From contig OX387602.1 in the NCBI GenBank assembly GCA_947568835.1, positions 23,735,021 through 23,799,020 on the forward strand: a stretch of DNA of 64,000 nt, in the 5' to 3' direction. This stretch comes from Protonemura montana. Lineage: Eukaryota; Arthropoda; Insecta; Plecoptera; Nemouridae. Position 1 is the stretch's first letter; the number at the start of each line of letters is the position of its first letter. Below are positions 28,301-39,131 of the stretch, in pieces. The position numbers were made by a program, and so were the translations under genes. Below the pieces are notes generated by a model. That model saw only the letters and a list, made by a program, of their open reading frames with translations, searched no databases and was not told the DNA's origin.

Positions 28301-31300
28301 CACCCTTACTGAGATTAGATTCCCACATATTTTTTTTGTTGGTTTTTTGGAACTTATTTTTTTTTTATAATTTAAAAATTTCTTGTTTAAAAATTTGTCA
28401 CTAATAACTTTCATAATGCCAGTTTTAAAACCCATTTTGTGTTGATTACTAGTCTAAATCCTGCATGAATTCTCTGTTATTTTTTTTTTTAGATTAATTT
28501 CTGGCAATTTGCAGTTGTTTTGTTTGTTTTGTTTTGTCAGTTGTTTACCCCTAACCTCACTGCCCACTTCCTTGAAGCCTCATTTGCTGTACATTTTTTC
28601 CAAGGACTGACATGCAAATATTTGGTTTTTGATACAACAGCGTCTGTATGTAGACAAATTGGGTCCTAGCTGTATGGTGTAATGTATTGTGAGATTGTCG
28701 AAGTCCTGGAAAATCTTGCACAAACGAGGCTTGTAAGGCATGTCCCCTTGGCGTCGTCGGCGCTAACCATAGTCGGCACGTAGAGCCGGGTTTCAGCGCG
28801 GGCTCGCGCCGTGAGATGTACCGTGGGTCCCAGGACAACCTGGCCGAGACGCGCAGCCGCGCATCGCGCTCTCTCTTCGCGCGAGGTAAGCGTCTGTCGC
28901 GGTGTAACGAGACTCTGATGCCAATGTATGCCTGCATTACGTCACATATAATATTGTTACAGCCTGTCCACACTCATAGTACACTTTCTTAATGTATACT
29001 AGAAACCAAAGTATCAGTCATTACTCAGCTTCAGATACTGGATTTTCTTTCAATCTAAAATGTCTTTGGCATACTGTGGCAACACAGTATTTTTGGACTG
29101 CGAGCATTTGCAGCTGTCGTCTGCATGGCAACTGGTCTGCCTGGATAAATTCAGCGTCTACTCATCGCTTTATGGTAGCCCATGCAAGCATCATGTAGGG
29201 GCATCTCATGAGTTCGCAACACATGTCACTACACGGTAGCTAGATCCCTAGGTAGAGCAATAAAAAAGTGGATGTTCTATGCTCAAGGTTTCATCGTATA
29301 CATATCCAATATAGTCAGTGATGAAAATTTAATGTACACATTAAATAGTGTTTTAGTCAATGCAATATATAAGAGACCATAATATCCTCTCGTGTTTTGC
29401 CAAGACCCTCTCAGCGATAACTTAAGTGCAAAGCATGCAAATTTTTGTGGTTTTTGAAGAATGTCAGTTGAGCAAGAGATAAGTGTTACGGGTTTATAGA
29501 TACATAGATACATTTTCTTACGTTTAAAAAACTTCTCCAGTGCTACAACATTCGTTGCATTTTGAGAACTTCACTAATAGCCATCATAGGTGGTATCTAT
29601 ATTCATTCTAGTGTTGACTATCAAGTGCCTGCATTCATCGTTGATTTGAAATCATTTGAACTGAATGCATAGCTCATTTAGCAAAATAATTCTAACATCG
29701 TAAATCAAACACATTAGACCAGTTTCGTGGGTAAAGTATGACTAAGAAAATGCCTCAATTGAAGCATGAACAGCAGTTAAATCAAATCTGTTAGCAAAAG
29801 TAAAGTAACCAATTGTAAAACTTTTGGCTCAATGTCAAATAAGATATATTTTAGTACATCTACACATTTTTACTGTATCATTTCTGTAAAAGGTTTTGTT
29901 TCGGTGTGTGTGTGTGTGTAAATTCTAGAGACTGATGCATTTCCTTGCCAACAGATTCGCCCGACGACGGCCGGGGAACTTCACCGTCTCGAGGAAACAC
30001 ACTCGGCCGACGTGGCTCTTACAAGAACTCTCGAGGTACGTTGCTTTTATTGTTGACCGTAGGGTGTAGCCTCTCGCTAGGCATGGGAATCTCACACCAG
30101 GCTGGAATCTGTGCACACTGAAATCAACGGTTTGCAACCACAGCAACACAAACCTCTTCAGAAAAATATTTCCTACTCAGGTTATAACTTCTAGAATATG
30201 TCATTTCTAGCCGTCGTTGCCTGCAAGAGCAGGTAGTTGTCAAGGTAGCATTTCAGTTTGCAGTTGCCAGGAGGCTAAACTGATGCACGGACAAGAACAC
30301 TTTGGATAAGGGGGCAGTTGAAACGATATTGTTCTCACCCTGGATTAGTCAACAACAACAAGATATGCCCATGCTATGAAGGATCCTTCGTGTCGGCGGC
30401 TGCAGATGGCATCGGTGGTACGTCTCGCCTACGGCTAACATTGCCTGTTTGCAGATACTTCGGAACCGCGCTGCGTTAACTCTCTGCGGCCAAACAAATA
30501 CCCATCCTATCAAGGCGGGCCTTCCACCACGTTTAGGGGCCGCAAGTCCAACTCTCTGATGAACCTCAGCGGTAAGCCCCGCCTCAGTGCTTGCCTAGTC
30601 CGGCAACCGCGCTTGTTTGGTGGTGGCTGGTGGCGCTAGCGGTGGCGGACTAATTGCACCGCCCACTCGGACAGCCATTTGACGGCAGGCTCTCACTGTC
30701 TGTCTGGTCATTTGCACTTAACACCCATTGCGTTTCCTACCTCCAAGCGTGTCTGCTCAATCATCAGCACGATAGGGTTTTGACACGTCACAATGATTTT
30801 CAGCTAAAACTCACTTATTTGGCGTCCCTTCAAACAAAACTGGTGTGAAATAATTCTTTGGTGCTAGGCTTCTCTGGTGGAGGGAAGCATGATGTTAGGT
30901 AAACTAAATTTAATTATTTCTGTATTAGTTCATTATTTATTTATACTGATGGATACACTTTTACCCTGCATTTTTCAGCCAGTTAATCTATTGTTCACAA
31001 CTATTAAATGTTTAGTTATATGGTTTACTCCTGGGTGTTTTGAAGACAATGTTAAAGACTGAGACTTAATTTACTTAATTTTCTAGAGGCAATTAGACTT
31101 AATTACTACATGGAAATCTTTTTACAGAATTCCAGGTATAGAGTACAGACATTCAGAATATCTTTCAACTGGGTCATTACTGTCCCTCAGTTGTAATTAA
31201 AGACACTGGGTATGTTTCAATCATGTATCAATATATTTAAGAATTTTTTTTGAGTACCCAGAGTTATTTGAGATGAATCTGCTGGCTGATTCAATTTCAT

Positions 31301-33635
31301 CTTGTAAATGGCTACAGGAACGCTAATGTGCCGTCGTCAAATGAGCTGGCTGCGTGTAAAGGGTCTATTTTACTCTATTTTTCTTGTTTGTTCAATTTAG
31401 TTATCTTCCCCCAAAACCTGATTGACAATTAGCCTGGAACTAGTCTAGCTCCTGGTAAAGGGTAAACTAGCTTGAAACTAGCACGCACCCTACATTCATA
31501 TTTTTGTCTGTGAAACCCAGTGGCTGCTTTTGTCTGCAACGCCCCTGGTGAGCATTGCTAGCTCTTAGGTCCTGCAGTGTGGGTCCTTGAGTTAATTAGC
31601 TGAAGCTATTGCTACTTATTTTTAAATGCTACTCTAGGTGTCCTTAAAGTTTGTTTGGTACTAGCAGCCCTGACAAGTCTAAGTTTGTGTGACTTGTCCA
31701 GTTGGCAGTCTAGTTGGTGGAGTATGCTGTTTTACCCGTTTTGTGCACTCTCTCTCTTTCTTGTTAATATCACCTTGCATTCACCATTAACGCTCATCGA
31801 CTGGTGGCTGCAATTTGTACATCATTGTTCATTGTTTGCTTTCGTCACATGTGAGGCCCGCTTTCATTTTTTAACCACATTGTTAAATTTTTCACATGCA
31901 TTCTACCTTAGATAACGTTAGGGATAATTGTACTCAACGGCTTGCGTTGATTTCTAACTCAATTTCAATTATTATTGAATGATATTTATTTCTGGTTAAT
32001 GGACCACCTCTCCTAAAATGTCTACATGAATTATGCTCTCTAAACAGTGTGGAAGAAAAGAAATCTCTGTACTGCGCCTTTGTTTTCCCATTAACCTACT
32101 ACGTGTCATTCGTAACTAATGCCTTGTCTAGAATTTTCATGCCTACAGGCACTCACCTGGTTCTGGGTTCTGTCATAACTTGCAATACTTTTAGTCGACC
32201 AGGACCCGGATGTTTTTGATCTCTGGCTGAAAAAAATCCCTTTTGAAGCTTTCTGTTGATCAAAAGAATATGCTTATCCATTTCAATTCTAGAGTACCCT
32301 ATTCAGATACTGTTTCCAAGTTGCATATTATTTTGATTGCTAGAATCTTTTTTACATTAGAAATGCCTTGTTTATAAAAAGTTGTCACAAAGTTGTTTGA
32401 ATGCCATCCTAATGATCAATTTAGATAACTCTAGATTAGTTTCAATGAAACCACAACGAGCATCATTAATTTCAAACAACTCATTGCTCACTATGGTGCC
32501 TATGGTACAAATACCAATTGTACCAGCGACTTGATGATGCCGTCGAATTCAGGACATGAGGTGAGCGCCAAGGCCGCAATGTTGCAGGCTCGAGCACGGA
32601 CCAGGATAGCAGCCTGGCATACCGCTATGGGGACACGGACTCGGGAATCGGCCGCGCCACACCGCCACGAAGAGCGCCGTCGCCTGGACTCATGCGCCAC
32701 CTGCCGTCGCCGTCTGGGCCCGGTTCTCTGCCGCCCGGGCTTGTGGCACGACGCCGCGGCTTTGATGACAATGCCAGCGACATCAGCTCCAATCCAAGCT
32801 CTATGATGGACTACAATGGTACGTATTTCGAAGGTATTATGGCACTACACGTGAGTGTCTCGACTTGTACATCCTCTTTCTTTTACTGACTAAGGCCTAT
32901 AAAATTCAGGCTGTAAATTTGTAACTATAATTTAGAAAACATACACATGATTCCCAGAGGAAATATAGACTGGAACCATATGTCACGGTGCAAACATTTC
33001 CCTTCCAGGCCCGCGGCTCTACAAGCAGCCGTCAAGCAAGTCCAACCGCCCGATAATCCTCAACGCTGTGGAGTACTGCGTCTTTCCGGGCGTTGTGAAT
33101 CGCGAGGCCAAGCGCCGCGTGCTGGAGGAGATAGCGCGCTCCGAGAGCAAGCACTTCCTCATCCTCTTCCGCGATGCCGGTTGTCAGTTCCGCGCTCTCT
33201 ACTCGTTCTGTCCTGACCGAGAAGAGGTGGCCAAGCTCTATGGCACTGGGCCCAAGCAGGTGTCCGAGCGCATGTTTGACCGCTTTTTCAAGTGAGTTCA
33301 CCCTTCAATTTTAGCCAGACACTGAGCATTAAAATTGCTGGAATTTTTAAATTCATTTGTTGCTTGGTTACACAATATTTATTTTATTTTTTAACTTAAA
33401 TATGGCAGGGAAATTGTACTGTAAACTTGTGTTGGCTATTTTCAGCCAAAGTGAGGAGACTGATCCTGCAACGTGTTGGGTTTGTTTCAGATACAACTCT
33501 GGCGGCAAGTGTTTCTCGCAGATACACACAAAGCACTTGACGGTGACTATAGATGCGTTTACGATCCACAACAGCCTGTGGCAGGGCAAAAAAGTGTCCT
33601 TGCCCAGCAAGAAAGACATGGTGCTCGTTATCTAG
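4369..33635 (+). CDS. Patronin: Patronin / CAMSAP microtubule minus-end-binding protein, complete (28 exons)
   Basis: Binds and protects microtubule minus ends in the cytoplasm. Exons: 4369-4527, 14130-14225, 14927-15142, 15504-15737, 15993-16231, 16408-16517, 17432-17539, 18834-18964, 19308-19592, 20188-20382, 20793-21017, 21401-21616, 22484-22567, 23483-23610, 23937-24205, 24848-25090, 25397-25594, 25762-25935, 26298-26766, 27022-27208, 27622-27864, 27979-28165, 28784-28885, 29955-30035, 30455-30571, 32588-32818, 33009-33291, 33491-33635. They sum to 5,355 nt (1,784 aa) with frame kept at every junction. Landmarks: KQRASVRWLLSK at the N-terminus, CH domain in exons 3-6 (residues ~86-350), LVNIRMKLEEKRRRIE coiled coil (exon 12), GSRTYRIPSPTRP and KGFYVSFDNDP (exon 19), a charged coiled coil (exon 21), PRPKTIHVD, then the C-terminal CKK domain ending KDMVLVI. 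The 9.6 kb first intron is CpG-rich. The ATG at 4369 is the first in frame with the exon-1 peptide. Exon 14 has a weak acceptor and is the least certain boundary. Confidence 0.95.
5249..5386 (+). CDS. candidate alternative first coding exon of Patronin
   Basis: An open stretch starting ATG GTC GTG ACG at 5249 runs 46 codons to a strong donor (GTC|GTAAGT, intron from 5387). The donor is phase 0, exactly what is needed to join Patronin exon 2 at 14130 (AKQRAS). The peptide is serine/threonine-rich (for example TPRYRKSSASLTTPDELAS) and coding-like in GC content. The open frame continues upstream to 5222, but the nearby acceptors give the wrong phase for splicing from exon 1, so an alternative promoter is more likely than an internal cassette. 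I do not recognise the peptide. It could be a chance ORF in CpG-rich intron. Confidence 0.35.
7838..7890 (-). repeat. tRNA-derived SINE fragment (box B)
   Basis: The minus strand reads GACACAGGTTCGATCCCAGC, a near-perfect RNA polymerase III box B, preceded by a tRNA-like TGGCGTGCTCTAAC. There is no complete cloverleaf. It is best seen as a tRNA-derived SINE fragment inside the Patronin first intron. Confidence 0.4.
9370..9475 (+). repeat. 5S-rRNA-derived SINE-like fragment
   Basis: Sequence from 'GGGAACACTGATTTTCATG' through 'CAGAAGTTAAACAACACT' and 'ATATTGGATGGGTGGCC' follows the order of the 5S rRNA internal control region (box A, intermediate element, box C) with several changes. It is too diverged and truncated for a functional 5S gene. 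The same core recurs at 10897-10985 and 37018-37115, which supports a mobile 5S-derived family. Confidence 0.6.
10345..10400 (+). repeat. short imprecise CTATCCATCCA-type tandem repeat
   Basis: Several adjacent variants of CATCCA/CTATCCA/TCCAGTCA occur between about 10345 and 10400 in the Patronin first intron. It is a simple-sequence tract with no coding meaning. Confidence 0.5.
10897..10985 (-). repeat. 5S-rRNA-derived SINE-like fragment
   Basis: On the minus strand this reads GTTGGAAACAACGGTTATC, then GACGTTAAGCAACACTGC, then AAATTGGATGGGTGCTCA, the order of the 5S rRNA internal promoter. It shares the TGTTGGAAACA lead-in with the copy at 37018, so the two come from one repeat family and not directly from separate 5S genes. 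Confidence 0.65.
14927..16517 (+). other. Patronin: Patronin CAMSAP-type calponin-homology domain exons
   Basis: Exons 3-6 encode the N-terminal domain. Exon 3 reads ANAELYCLALANVYSDPNY, the CAMSAP hallmark. Exon 4 carries AHMQVMEALMGLYAKE and an alanine/arginine-rich helix. Exons 5-6 carry the CH core: DLSDLCDGVGMAALISLYCP, AAEDITYMRGSM and the NLVVFLADLFNVLEIHP helix. The divergent CAMSAP CH domain is not known for strong actin binding; its role here is inferred from the family. Confidence 0.9.
26624..26720 (+). repeat. in-frame tandem repeat in Patronin exon 19 (RKVDSLFGEQ units)
   Basis: A 30-base unit repeats three times in frame, giving three RKVDSLFGEQ peptides, followed by a partial fourth RK. 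The copies differ only by synonymous changes (for example TTGTTT versus CTGTTC). Synonymous-only divergence suggests an in-frame duplication kept under protein-level constraint. It lies in the disordered linker between the conserved KPPLRTKR block and the coiled coil. Confidence 0.9.
33009..33635 (+). other. Patronin: Patronin CKK microtubule-binding domain exons
   Basis: The last two exons encode the CKK domain, the part of CAMSAP/Patronin that recognises the curved lattice at microtubule minus ends. It starts GPRLYKQPSSKSNRPII, continues NAVEYCVFPGVVN and SKHFLILFRDAGCQFRALY, crosses a phase-2 splice inside FFK|YNSGG, and ends IHNSLWQGKKVSLPSKKD before TAG at 33633-33635. The domain is full length with no breaks. 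Confidence 0.95.
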
Positions 33636-34042
33636 GTGCTTGCCGCTCGCCTTCCCAGCTTTTTATCGGCATCGCATCTCTCATTGGGCCTCAGCCGGCC
33701 ACCACTAAGTGTTTATATTCTGCGATGCGAGTTTTAATTCCCTGCGGCCAACGATATCAGCCGTGCTAACGATAATAGGTGAATAATTGCAAACGCTAAA
33801 CAATTAATAACCAAATTACTCCTGTTACAAATAGATTTACTAAAGTGGGGAAGGTTCGATTTTGGCTGCCGTAACCCGGTAACTCTAGATTCTAACTAAC
33901 GGATACTAATCCTCGCTGCGCGACCTTTTTTTATAACCAGATCTTGTGCTAATTTAAACATGTAAATAGTAATATGTTTTTTATAAACAATGTTTATTGC
34001 TTAAGAGTTGGTCAATTTCTGTTAGTGTCCACAATCATATTC

Positions 34043-34048
34043 AATAAA
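34043..34048 (+). terminator. Patronin polyadenylation signal AATAAA
   Basis: This is the first canonical AATAAA after the Patronin stop (33635), giving a 3' UTR of roughly 430 bases. The UTR between is AT-rich with no other gene. Confidence 0.55.
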
Positions 34049-34224
34049 TATGTGAAAATAATTATCTATATTTTGAAAACCTATTCTCACTCCATGCTGT
34101 GTCTCCTTGTATTCCTATTTCCTATTTAGGTAAATATACTTGTTGGGTATCTTGCAAGTGCAGGGATGTGCAATGGCCAATGATATGATTAACCTAGACA
34201 GTTAACTAATTATTATTGACACTT

Positions 34225-34465
34225 CCAAGTAGGCAATCCGTAGTACTCATGAACACCGCGGGATCTCCGCTTTGGGAGAAAGAAAATGTTCTTGAAAACC
34301 GATACCATCTAAAACGAGACGTAAAATATTCTTTTGATACCAGGCGCCCAGCCGACAGAAGTATCGGCATAACACGATACGTCACAGTGCTCATGACGTC
34401 ACACACCATATGTTCGATCGATCATTCCGGAAGGTATCGATCGACGGATTCTTGAAGTTCATCCA
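34225..34465 (+). repeat. diverged copy of the 36.5/41.2 kb inverted-repeat family
   Basis: It shares CTAAAACGAGACG, CCAGGCGCCCAGCCGACA, TATCGGCATAACACGATAC and a TGACGTCACA motif with the arms at 36450-36905 and 41035-41500. Similarity is clear but patchy. This makes the arms members of a dispersed family, not a one-off local inversion. Confidence 0.6.
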
Positions 34466-34838
34466 TATGATGAGAGCAATGGCGATTAGCGACCACGCCT
34501 GCTGTCACAGGATACAGACCTGGCTTTGGCCGTACACATAGAAACAAATAATTGCGAATACTTGCAAATTCACAATGAATAATACTCACTGATCTTGAAT
34601 CACCTCGAGAAGACTTCATCTAGTTATCGCCGTCTCTCAGACCCAATCTCTCTCTGATCATCTGTGGTGAGTCCTCCATATTTTACTCTAAGTACTTCAA
34701 CTTTGTATTTTTATTAATTTTAAACAACTCGAACGATTTTCAATCTCTGTATTATCTCGACAACGCCGATTAAACGTCAACTTTTTAGGTTCTCTAGAGA
34801 ACTTAAAGGCTAAAGCTTTAGCCTTTTCAGGACCGCAC

Positions 34839-34909
34839 AGTGTCGGACTGGCCAGGGCAGCCTGGCGGCAAATGCTGCCGGGGCCCCCAGCCGGCCAGAG
34901 CCGGCTGGA
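34839..34909 (+). repeat. dispersed repeat beginning AGTGTCGGACTGGCC
   Basis: About 70 bases starting AGTGTCGGACTGGCCAGGGC and passing through GGCAAATGCTGCCGGGGCCC, followed by an A-rich tail. A close copy lies in the opposite orientation at 48394-48468. It has GC-rich internal palindromes (GGGGCCCC, CCGGCTGG). Its family is not recognised; copy number elsewhere is unknown. Confidence 0.7.
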
Positions 34910-35321
34910 ATTAAAAAAAAAAAAATTCGTGCTTTAACCCACAAATCAGGGTTTTAAGCATAATATTGGGAACATTTCGAATATCACTTTTGTAGACTTA
35001 CGGAATAACACTACGCCTGTCATTCGGGCCTCGCGACACCGACACAAACGGGGCCCCGGTTCAACCCGTTTCAATCGCCTCTCGCTCTTTCAACGCGACA
35101 CCAAAGTGAATAGCATTTTATACAATGAACTTGTGTAGCACTTGGGGCACACACATCGAAACTGCACACTCAGGGGGCCCCAACTAGTGACAACGCTAGG
35201 AATTTTCCTTGGGAGGCCCGGGACAAGCCCCAAAAATGCATGGGGTGGCCACCGAATTGGTTTTTCTTTTTGACTGTGTGGGCCAAGGGGAATCTATTGT
35301 TATGAACGTATTAATTTATTT

Positions 35322-35383
35322 CAATTAATGTATTTAATTGCCCATGTAAATCACAAACTGGTAACTGGATAATGGGCTCGTCA
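35322..35383 (+). repeat. dispersed repeat fragment, copy 1
   Basis: The segment containing CCCATGTAAATCACAAACTG and GGTAACTGGATAATGGGC is nearly identical to 60972-61033, with matching AT-rich upstream sequence. On the minus strand it ends in ACATGGGCAATTAAAT-type sequence, which resembles a SINE or LINE 3' end. The family is not recognised. Confidence 0.65.
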
Positions 35384-35781
35384 GTTCCTGTACAATGTTA
35401 CATAATAAAATAACACATTAAAATACATATTGCAATAATACTACTAATAATAATAATAATGCATAATTGATAATGCACAATGCAATAACAAAATAATAAA
35501 TAATATTGTAGAATATTGATTGTATATTATATTATTGTAGAATAAAACCTGTTTTACATTTGTCTTGAATTTTTTTAAATTGATTCCTGTTGACCAATCA
35601 AATCACTTACTACGTTCATAAGTTGACAATTTGTGTTGAGGGATTAAAAGTGTATTGCCATGTCTTGTTTAATTAAAATTGTGCACACAGTTTTCTTTAA
35701 AATTCCCGGCAGTGGAAGTGGAACCATTTTGAAAAAACCGACAGGGAAAACAGAGGGTTGCTTTTTTTTCTGTGCATGTAT

Positions 35782-35801
35782 GGGGGGGGGGGGGGGGGGG
35801 G
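35782..35801 (+). repeat. poly(G) tract, 20 G
   Basis: An uninterrupted run of 20 G. A similar 20-G run occurs at 55654-55673. On the minus strand both are C-runs. They are possible G-quadruplex sites but are also a common place for sequencing-length error. Confidence 0.9.
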
Positions 35802-36449
35802 TTAGCTCTTTTTGTTTTCTGTAAGTAAATAGTGGAATCATTGGTTGATAGTTGTGGTTTATTTTCGGCAAAAAGATTTTGTGTAACTAAAATGAGACTT
35901 ACCCGAAGAGGACGTAACCATTCTACATGAATTTGAATCCAACGAATTGTATTTGTTTCAGTAAAATACTTGTAATATTACCCTCCAATTTGTGGAAATT
36001 TCTAAGGAAATGAGAGGCGAACAGTACAAGTGACTGACGCGGTTTTTAAAACAACATAGCACTTTCCGGGAGGACAAGGGAGAGGAAATGGTAATTCACG
36101 GAAAGAATGTGCGCGTGGGTTTCCTCGGTCTACCTAAAGTTCCCTGCCATTCTTTCTTCCTGGAAATGTATTGTTGAAAAGATCGATCATCTAAAGTTGC
36201 TTACCTCTACTCGCACGAGGAGTTGGGGGTAGGAATCCCAAGGCAATCCTGCTAACATCTTTTGACCAAAACATTAGCCCGAAACAACAGGATCGGAAGG
36301 AATTCTGTCCAACTTATAAACCACAAGTTTGTACAAAATAAAATGTCGTATCGTCTGCACTCTGAGTAAATCAGAAGAGCGCATTGACAAGGCAAAATAA
36401 AAATAAAAGGCATTTCGAAAATAATTGGGTTGGTGGACGCCGTCCACCC

Positions 36450-36905
36450 TGAAATTAATCACTGGTCTGGGAACGAATGACGTTGTTAGGAAATTTAGTG
36501 TGCCTGTGAAAACTTTGAAGCAACTCGTGGTACGCGTGAGTGCCACGGGACTGCCTATACGTACGGTTAATCCAACCATGACAAGTTTCAACTGAAATAA
36601 TCGTCTAAAACGAGGCGAAAATTTGTCTCTTCGTACCAGGCGAGTAGCCGACAAAAGAGTATCGCCTGATACTGCTGCATCGCTGTTCAAGTGACGTCAC
36701 AACACGTGCTCGATCGACCCCGCCTCGTACTTTCGATCGACTGAAGCTCGGCTCCCATTAGCTGACCGGTTTTCGAAGTGAATCGAGGCGATAAAAAAAA
36801 TGGCGTCCACGACTGCTATCATATACCAAATGTTTTCCAGGCATGCAGATGCTAAAAAAACTGCAAATTCTCGTACTTTCATTGCGGAAATTTAATTATA
36901 TAACT
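36450..36905 (-). repeat. left arm of ~450 bp long inverted repeat
   Basis: This arm is nearly identical, in reverse complement, to 41035-41500; one stretch of about 200 bases looks identical by eye (AACGTCATTCGTTCCCAG to CTGATACTGCTGCATCGC). It contains TGACGTCA next to CACGTG. Similar-length open frames in both arms are products of the repeat, not genes. A transposon with long terminal inverted repeats is the simplest reading; target-site duplications were not found by eye. Confidence 0.85.
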
Positions 36906-37017
36906 TTTACCTTTGTTAGCATTTGTTAGATGTGAGTGTTCTTGACCAAATCAAGTCTCACGGCGGGTCCAATTGCTTACGAGCCCTCCTCGAATCGTCA
37001 CTCCGGACGGTTTGGCG

Positions 37018-37115
37018 TGTTGGAAACACCGGTTCTCATTAGACCACCGAAGTTAAGCAACACTGCGCTGAGTCAAGTATTGGATGGGTGACCATCATAC
37101 TTATGACCAGTACTG
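37018..37115 (+). repeat. 5S-rRNA-derived SINE-like element, best-preserved copy
   Basis: TGTTGGAAACACCGGTTCTC, ACCGAAGTTAAGCAACACTG and GTATTGGATGGGTGACCATC reproduce the 5S rRNA box A, intermediate element and box C in the correct spacing. The 5' end and the terminal helix of 5S rRNA are missing, so this is a 5S-derived retroelement head or pseudogene, not a working 5S gene. Confidence 0.75.
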
Positions 37116-38624
37116 TTCGGGAGAGAGGTTGGAGAGATGAAAGTTAGTACAGCAACTTCATACGCTTTGCTTATCAAACACTCGACTGCATGGATTTGTG
37201 GAGGAATCCTGCTGTTCGAGTTGTACCTTCCTGAAAGCCTTTCTTGGAAAATACCTAAAGTTCAGCCGAACTTCTCCATTTCTATTCTTACCGTTTTCAC
37301 AAGACAATAGGCCAGTTAAATAAGCAGGTTAAGATGAAAATAAAAGTATCTGATTGGGTGTAACCATGGGGATGAGTCTCATATGGACGTAGTGAAACTG
37401 CCCGTTTGCCCAAAGTTGTATATTATGCACCCCCAAGTAAATGTCATGGAGGAAAGAAATTGGGTCCACAGTTTTGTCAAAGGTTGGCAAACAAACCGTT
37501 CCCAAACATTTAACTCTTGTTTTTCTTTTTATCTTTTAAAGTTGATGGATTTAATGCTTATTTAATGGCAAACATATGTGTACCTGCCCAAGTTTTATCA
37601 CCAACTCTCCCATCCCTATGAGGTGGTAATACACGAATACTACCATGTAGCTAGCGTGTTTAGCACATTCAATGCTAAAAGATAAGATATGATTTAAAAA
37701 TCATTAATGACAGACAAATATTAGATACAGTAATTTAAAATTAATATGAACATAATATAAAATAAATATAAATAAACAAAATAAAATAAAGACGAGTCGT
37801 CTGCTTGACGCCATGCCGTTATCATTGCACGATTTAAGTGCCCAATTACACTATTTTACCCCGAAGTTCTTAATTCACTGATGTCTGCCATGCCCCTTTT
37901 GCTTGTATTTATAGCAAAATTGCTATGTTTCATCACCAAAAGTCATCTTTAAATTTACTGCCCTCCAAAAATGAACTGTCGTCAGAAGGAATTTCTGTTC
38001 ATTTGGTTTTATCATGTGTGGCTTTACTACCTGACCATTGACAGACCCAATGGGTGAGATATCTCAGTCACAAAGATCAAAATAATTTTCATCATGCTTT
38101 ACTTTTAAAACTAACTTTCAACCCTTGTACTAGACCATGCAGTCCTCTTAGTGCAGTACTCATAGTGCATGGTGGTATAGGAGCATTACCACCCTTTTTA
38201 TGAATAGAACTCGTGATAATAATGAAAATACTGTTTGAAAGCTCAGAAATGGTAGTAGTATCAGCTTAGCTAAAAATTCATTTTGTATTCCAATATTAAA
38301 GCGCACATGCATCGGTATAGTCTAAACGGCAGCGAGCGAGTGAACTGATTATTGTGGTGTAATATGTGGCTTCTGTTACCGTCAATGATCAATCCACAAA
38401 TCTAAGTGCAAGCGATTTGAGGTATTTGAGGTATTTTGAGGTTTTTCTGCCACCCTTGGAATCGGCAAAAAAAAATCCAGAAAATTTGGTAACGGTTTCT
38501 TACCACCATGCCTCTAAGAGTTAACAAACAAAAAACATTTTCTTGGCCGTATTGGTATTTACATATTAGCCCTAATTCAACGTACTGATGCAACACTAAT
38601 CTTGGAAACAATTGATTTATTCAG

Positions 38625-38723
38625 CACCTTGGAATGACGCTTACACAGGAAGAAATGCATGAACTTCTGTGTAATATTCGAACGTGTGACACAGGGAAAC
38701 TAGAATTGCATGACTATCTTGAG
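38625..38723 (+). CDS. EF-hand exon A, degenerate calcium loop (GPD2-like fragment)
   Basis: A 99-base, phase-0 exon with acceptor TTTATTCAG and donor GAG|GTAAAT. It encodes 33 residues including TQEEMHELLCNI and TGKLELHDYLE. It aligns end to end without gaps with exon B (38783-38881), sharing 12 of 33 residues. Its loop begins with R where the first calcium ligand should be D, so calcium binding is doubtful. The pair resembles the C-terminal EF-hand region of FAD-dependent mitochondrial glycerol-3-phosphate dehydrogenase. No other exon of that ~700-residue enzyme is visible nearby. It may be an alternative exon, a captured fragment or a relic. Confidence 0.45.
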
Positions 38724-38782
38724 GTAAATAAACACTCTGTTACAAATAATGCAATTTGATCATTTTAATGTTTTACTTCCAG

Positions 38783-38881
38783 ATTACCGGTGAAGAAGTG
38801 TCCCGCGAATCTCTACATGAGATTTTGAAAGAGATTGACACAAACATGAATGGCCAAGTAGAATTGGACGAGTATTTACAG
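38783..38881 (+). CDS. EF-hand exon B, intact calcium loop (GPD2-like fragment)
   Basis: A 99-base, phase-0 exon with acceptor TTACTTCCAG and donor CAG|GTAGAC. It encodes 33 residues with SLHEILKEIDTNMNGQVELD and then EYLQ. The loop DTNMNGQVELDE has D, N, N at positions 1, 3, 5 and E at 12, a good EF-hand. This wording closely resembles the last EF-hand of mitochondrial glycerol-3-phosphate dehydrogenase (GPD2/Gpo). It is separated from exon A by only 59 bases. The rest of the enzyme is not seen, and the exon lies inside a segment bracketed by long inverted repeats. Confidence 0.5.
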
Positions 38882-39131
38882 GTAGACACATCATCACGAC
38901 TGCATGGAGTGCTTGCACCTGAAACAAACCATTTTTTGCTCATGCTCTTAAATTACCTAACTACATAATATTTTGCTATACTCCAAGACCCTGGGTTTCC
39001 AGAATAACCACCTCCGAGCAGTTAACCCTTCAGTGCATCAGATCTAAGGTCAGATCTAGCCAGAGGAAAACTAGTTTAAGTTAAATTTTAACTTCTTTAG
39101 CTATAGAATCCTCCTAAAATTTATTTTCTCA

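Noticed and set aside
36274-36690. 138-residue ORF, with an identical 75-residue stretch encoded at 41256-41534
   Set aside because: The identity is explained by the inverted repeat arms; the DNA is conserved across non-coding parts too and the peptide has no known domain.
37018-37115. Functional 5S rRNA gene
   Set aside because: The terminal helix and 5' end are missing and related truncated copies occur elsewhere in the window.
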